This document shows, one piece after another, positions 48,401 to 51,400 of a DNA stretch of 64,000 nt (its first letter is position 1; every line of letters begins with the position of its first letter). The notes beneath the pieces are model-generated. The model was not told where the DNA came from. It made no database searches and worked only from the letters and a program-made list of their open reading frames with translations. A program made the position numbers and the translations under genes. The stretch spans positions 3,400,703 through 3,464,702 of the forward strand of contig OX381705.1 of NCBI GenBank assembly GCA_947462335.1, in the 5' to 3' direction. The DNA comes from Harmothoe impar (lineage: Eukaryota; Annelida; Polychaeta; Phyllodocida; Polynoidae).

Positions 48401-51400
48401 CAAGCATTGTACAAAAACCTCCCTTATAAACCACAACCCTACTTTGAGACAATGCCATAAGCTGAATTGGGACTAAAAAGGTCGGCTTATCAGAGGTTTT
48501 AAGGTAACTTGCCATAGGGTTGATGCAATCCCAAAGCAGTGGAGGCGAGTTACTCGCCAGAGCTGCTTTGGTGCATCATGACATCATGGGCCCCAAATCA
48601 GAGGGAGGGTGTTTACCTGTTTACTAAGTTGATAGCAGATTCATTACCGGTATTTACTTGCAAATCAAACCAAATGATTATAAAATGTAAAACTCATAAC
48701 GCGTTCCAATCTCTCTCTATAATTTTGCCAAAGTTAGTACATCAATTAATCCCAACATCATACCAAACTTCTGAAGGAAAATGTCAGAAAATGTTGAACT
48801 AAAACCTGATGCAGTATTTCTTTGCGCTGATTCAGACTTGCTGAAAAGGTGTTCAATCCTTGTTCTACGACGTAAAATAGCGTAATTTCTGCGCAATTTA
48901 AACTTAACTCGAAGAAAGAAAAATGATAATTACACAATAAGTGCAGTAAGTAGAAGCCGGTGGACAGACGAGGCAGTAAAATGAACACAGTGCCTGCCGG
49001 GGTGATTAAAACAGGGCCCGGTTAATGAGTTAATGGGACAATTAACGCCTTAAGGGCTGCACGGTGCTTTAATGTGCCAGGTCATTGGGCGTCACGATGC
49101 ATGAATACAGCCCTGGTGAGTAACTTGCCAGTGCTGCATTCAAGCACCATGCCGACCTTACAGGGTTGAGACACTCCTGAAGGGTCAGTATGATGCACCA
49201 ATGTAGAACTGGCGATTTACTTACCGGGGTTGCACTGGTGCATGATGACAACAAATGTCATCTTTTAGCGACATGCATCCTTAAAGGGTTAAGGGCTGCA
49301 CAGTACTTTAATGTGCCATGCCCTTGCATGAATCTCTCCTCGCGAGTACCCATTAGGGCTGCACTCATGCATCATGCTGACCCTAGAGGAGTGTATCACG
49401 CCTGTATGGTGGGGCCAAATAAAAAAGAAGTTTTGTTTCAGGTAACATGGGAGGAAACTCTAGGGTCGGATTTTTTTTTTTTAATTTTTCTTTTTTTTAC
49501 TTCCCCTCTAAAATTGACCCCAAAAAAGTGTAAAATGGGGAGATTTTTTCCCGAAATTCTGTATACCTAAAATTTACCCCAATAAAGTATAAAAATATAA
49601 AAATTTCTAAGATTAAAAAAAAAAAGTAGGGTCGGCCCTGTTTAGATAGGGTCGGTCGGGTGACCTGAAACAAACCTTTTTTTTTTTTTGGCCTGGGCAT
49701 GATGCTTGAATGCAGAACATGTTACTTACCAGGGCTGCATTCATGCATCATGCTGACAGAGTACATTAAAGCACTCTGCTGCCCTCACAGAGCTAAGAGC
49801 TGCTGGTGTGGTGCAGTGTGGGAGGAGTCACGTGACGTTAAGGCACCCGGCTCATTTTAACTCAACACAGCTGGCGTTAATAACCCTGTGGGGACGGCAG
49901 AGTGCTTTAACCCTTTAAGGTTGACGTATCTCTAAAAGGCAACATTTGTCATTGTGATGCACCAATGCAGCCCCGGCGACTATCTCACCAGTGTTGCATT
50001 GATGCTTCATGCTTACCATACCGTTGTGTTTAAGCGCTGGGTTTTGAATAAGCACCGGTCTTGTATAAGCGCCGGGGGTATGGGGGTCTTGAAATAACTC
50101 TTAAGCACTAAAAATTGGATTTTTGAATAAGCGTCTCTCTTGTATAAGCGCCTGGGGTAAACAGCCCTCCAAAGTTTTAAGCACCGAGGTGGTTAAACAC
50201 GACGGTACGGTACGAGTGTCTCCACCTGATAGGGTCGGCATGATGCTTAAATTGAGTTACTCGCCAGGGCTGCATTCAAGGACATGTTGCATGAATTTAC
50301 TATGTGGTCCTTGAAGGGTTACTGTGCTATGTCCCCTGTTGTCATGATACATAGATTCAGCCATAGCGAGTAACTCAACAGCGCAGCATTGCCGCCAAGT
50401 AAAACAGAAGCCTCAGTGGGGAACTATATGAGTGATAACCCTCAGTGGGGAACTATATGAGTGATAACCCTCAGTGGGGAACTATATGAGTGATTCTTGC
50501 ATGCCATTTCATGCGATTATTAACAAAAGTAATGGCAGTTTTTGGATTGTTCTAGACCCTTCAGATTGATTGTTGTATTCTCTGTGTAATAAAAGACATG
50601 GTTGGTTTGCAGATGGCACGCCGGTTGTTGTTGTATTTACTGTGTAATAACGGACGTTGTTGGTGTGTCTCAGATCCAGCAGATGGCAGGCCGGTTGTCG
50701 TTGTATTTACTGTTTAATAACGGACGTTGTTGGTTTGTTGTAGATCCAGCAGATGGCAGGCCGGTTGTTGTTGTATTTACTGTGTAATAACGGACGTTGT
50801 TGGTGTGTCTCAGATCCAGCAGATGGCAGGCCGGTTGTTGTTGTATTTACTGTGTAATAACGGACGTTGTTGGTGTGTCTCAGATCCAGCAGATGGCAGG
50901 CCGGTTGTTGTTGTATTTACTGTGTAATAACGGACGTTGTTGGTTTGTCTCAGATCGAGCAGATGGCAGGCCGGTTGTTGTTGTATTTACTGTGTAATAA
51001 CGGACGTTGTTGGTGTGTCTCAGATCCAGCAGATGGCAGGCCGGTTGTTGTTGTATTTACTGTGTAATAACGGACGTTGTTGGTTTGTCTCAGATCCAGC
51101 AGATGGCAGGCCGGTTGTTGTTGTATTTACTGTGTAATAACGGACGTTGTTGGTGTGTCTCAGATCCAGCAGATGGCAGGCCGGTTGTTGTTGTATTTAC
51201 TGTGTAATAACGGACGTTGTTGGTGTGTCTCAGATCCAGCAGATGGCAGGCCGGGTGTTGTTGTATTTACTGTGTAATAACGGACGTTGTTGGTTTGTCT
51301 CAGATCCAGCAGATGGCAGGCCGGTTGTTGTTGTTGTATTTACTGTGTAATAACGGACGTTGTTGGTTTGTCTCAGATCCAGCAGATGGCAGGCCGGTTG

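Noticed and set aside
48039..48515. 158-codon minus-strand frame
   Set aside because: It runs antisense through CC2D1 exon 24 and an ACCGTA-type element, so it is a shadow.
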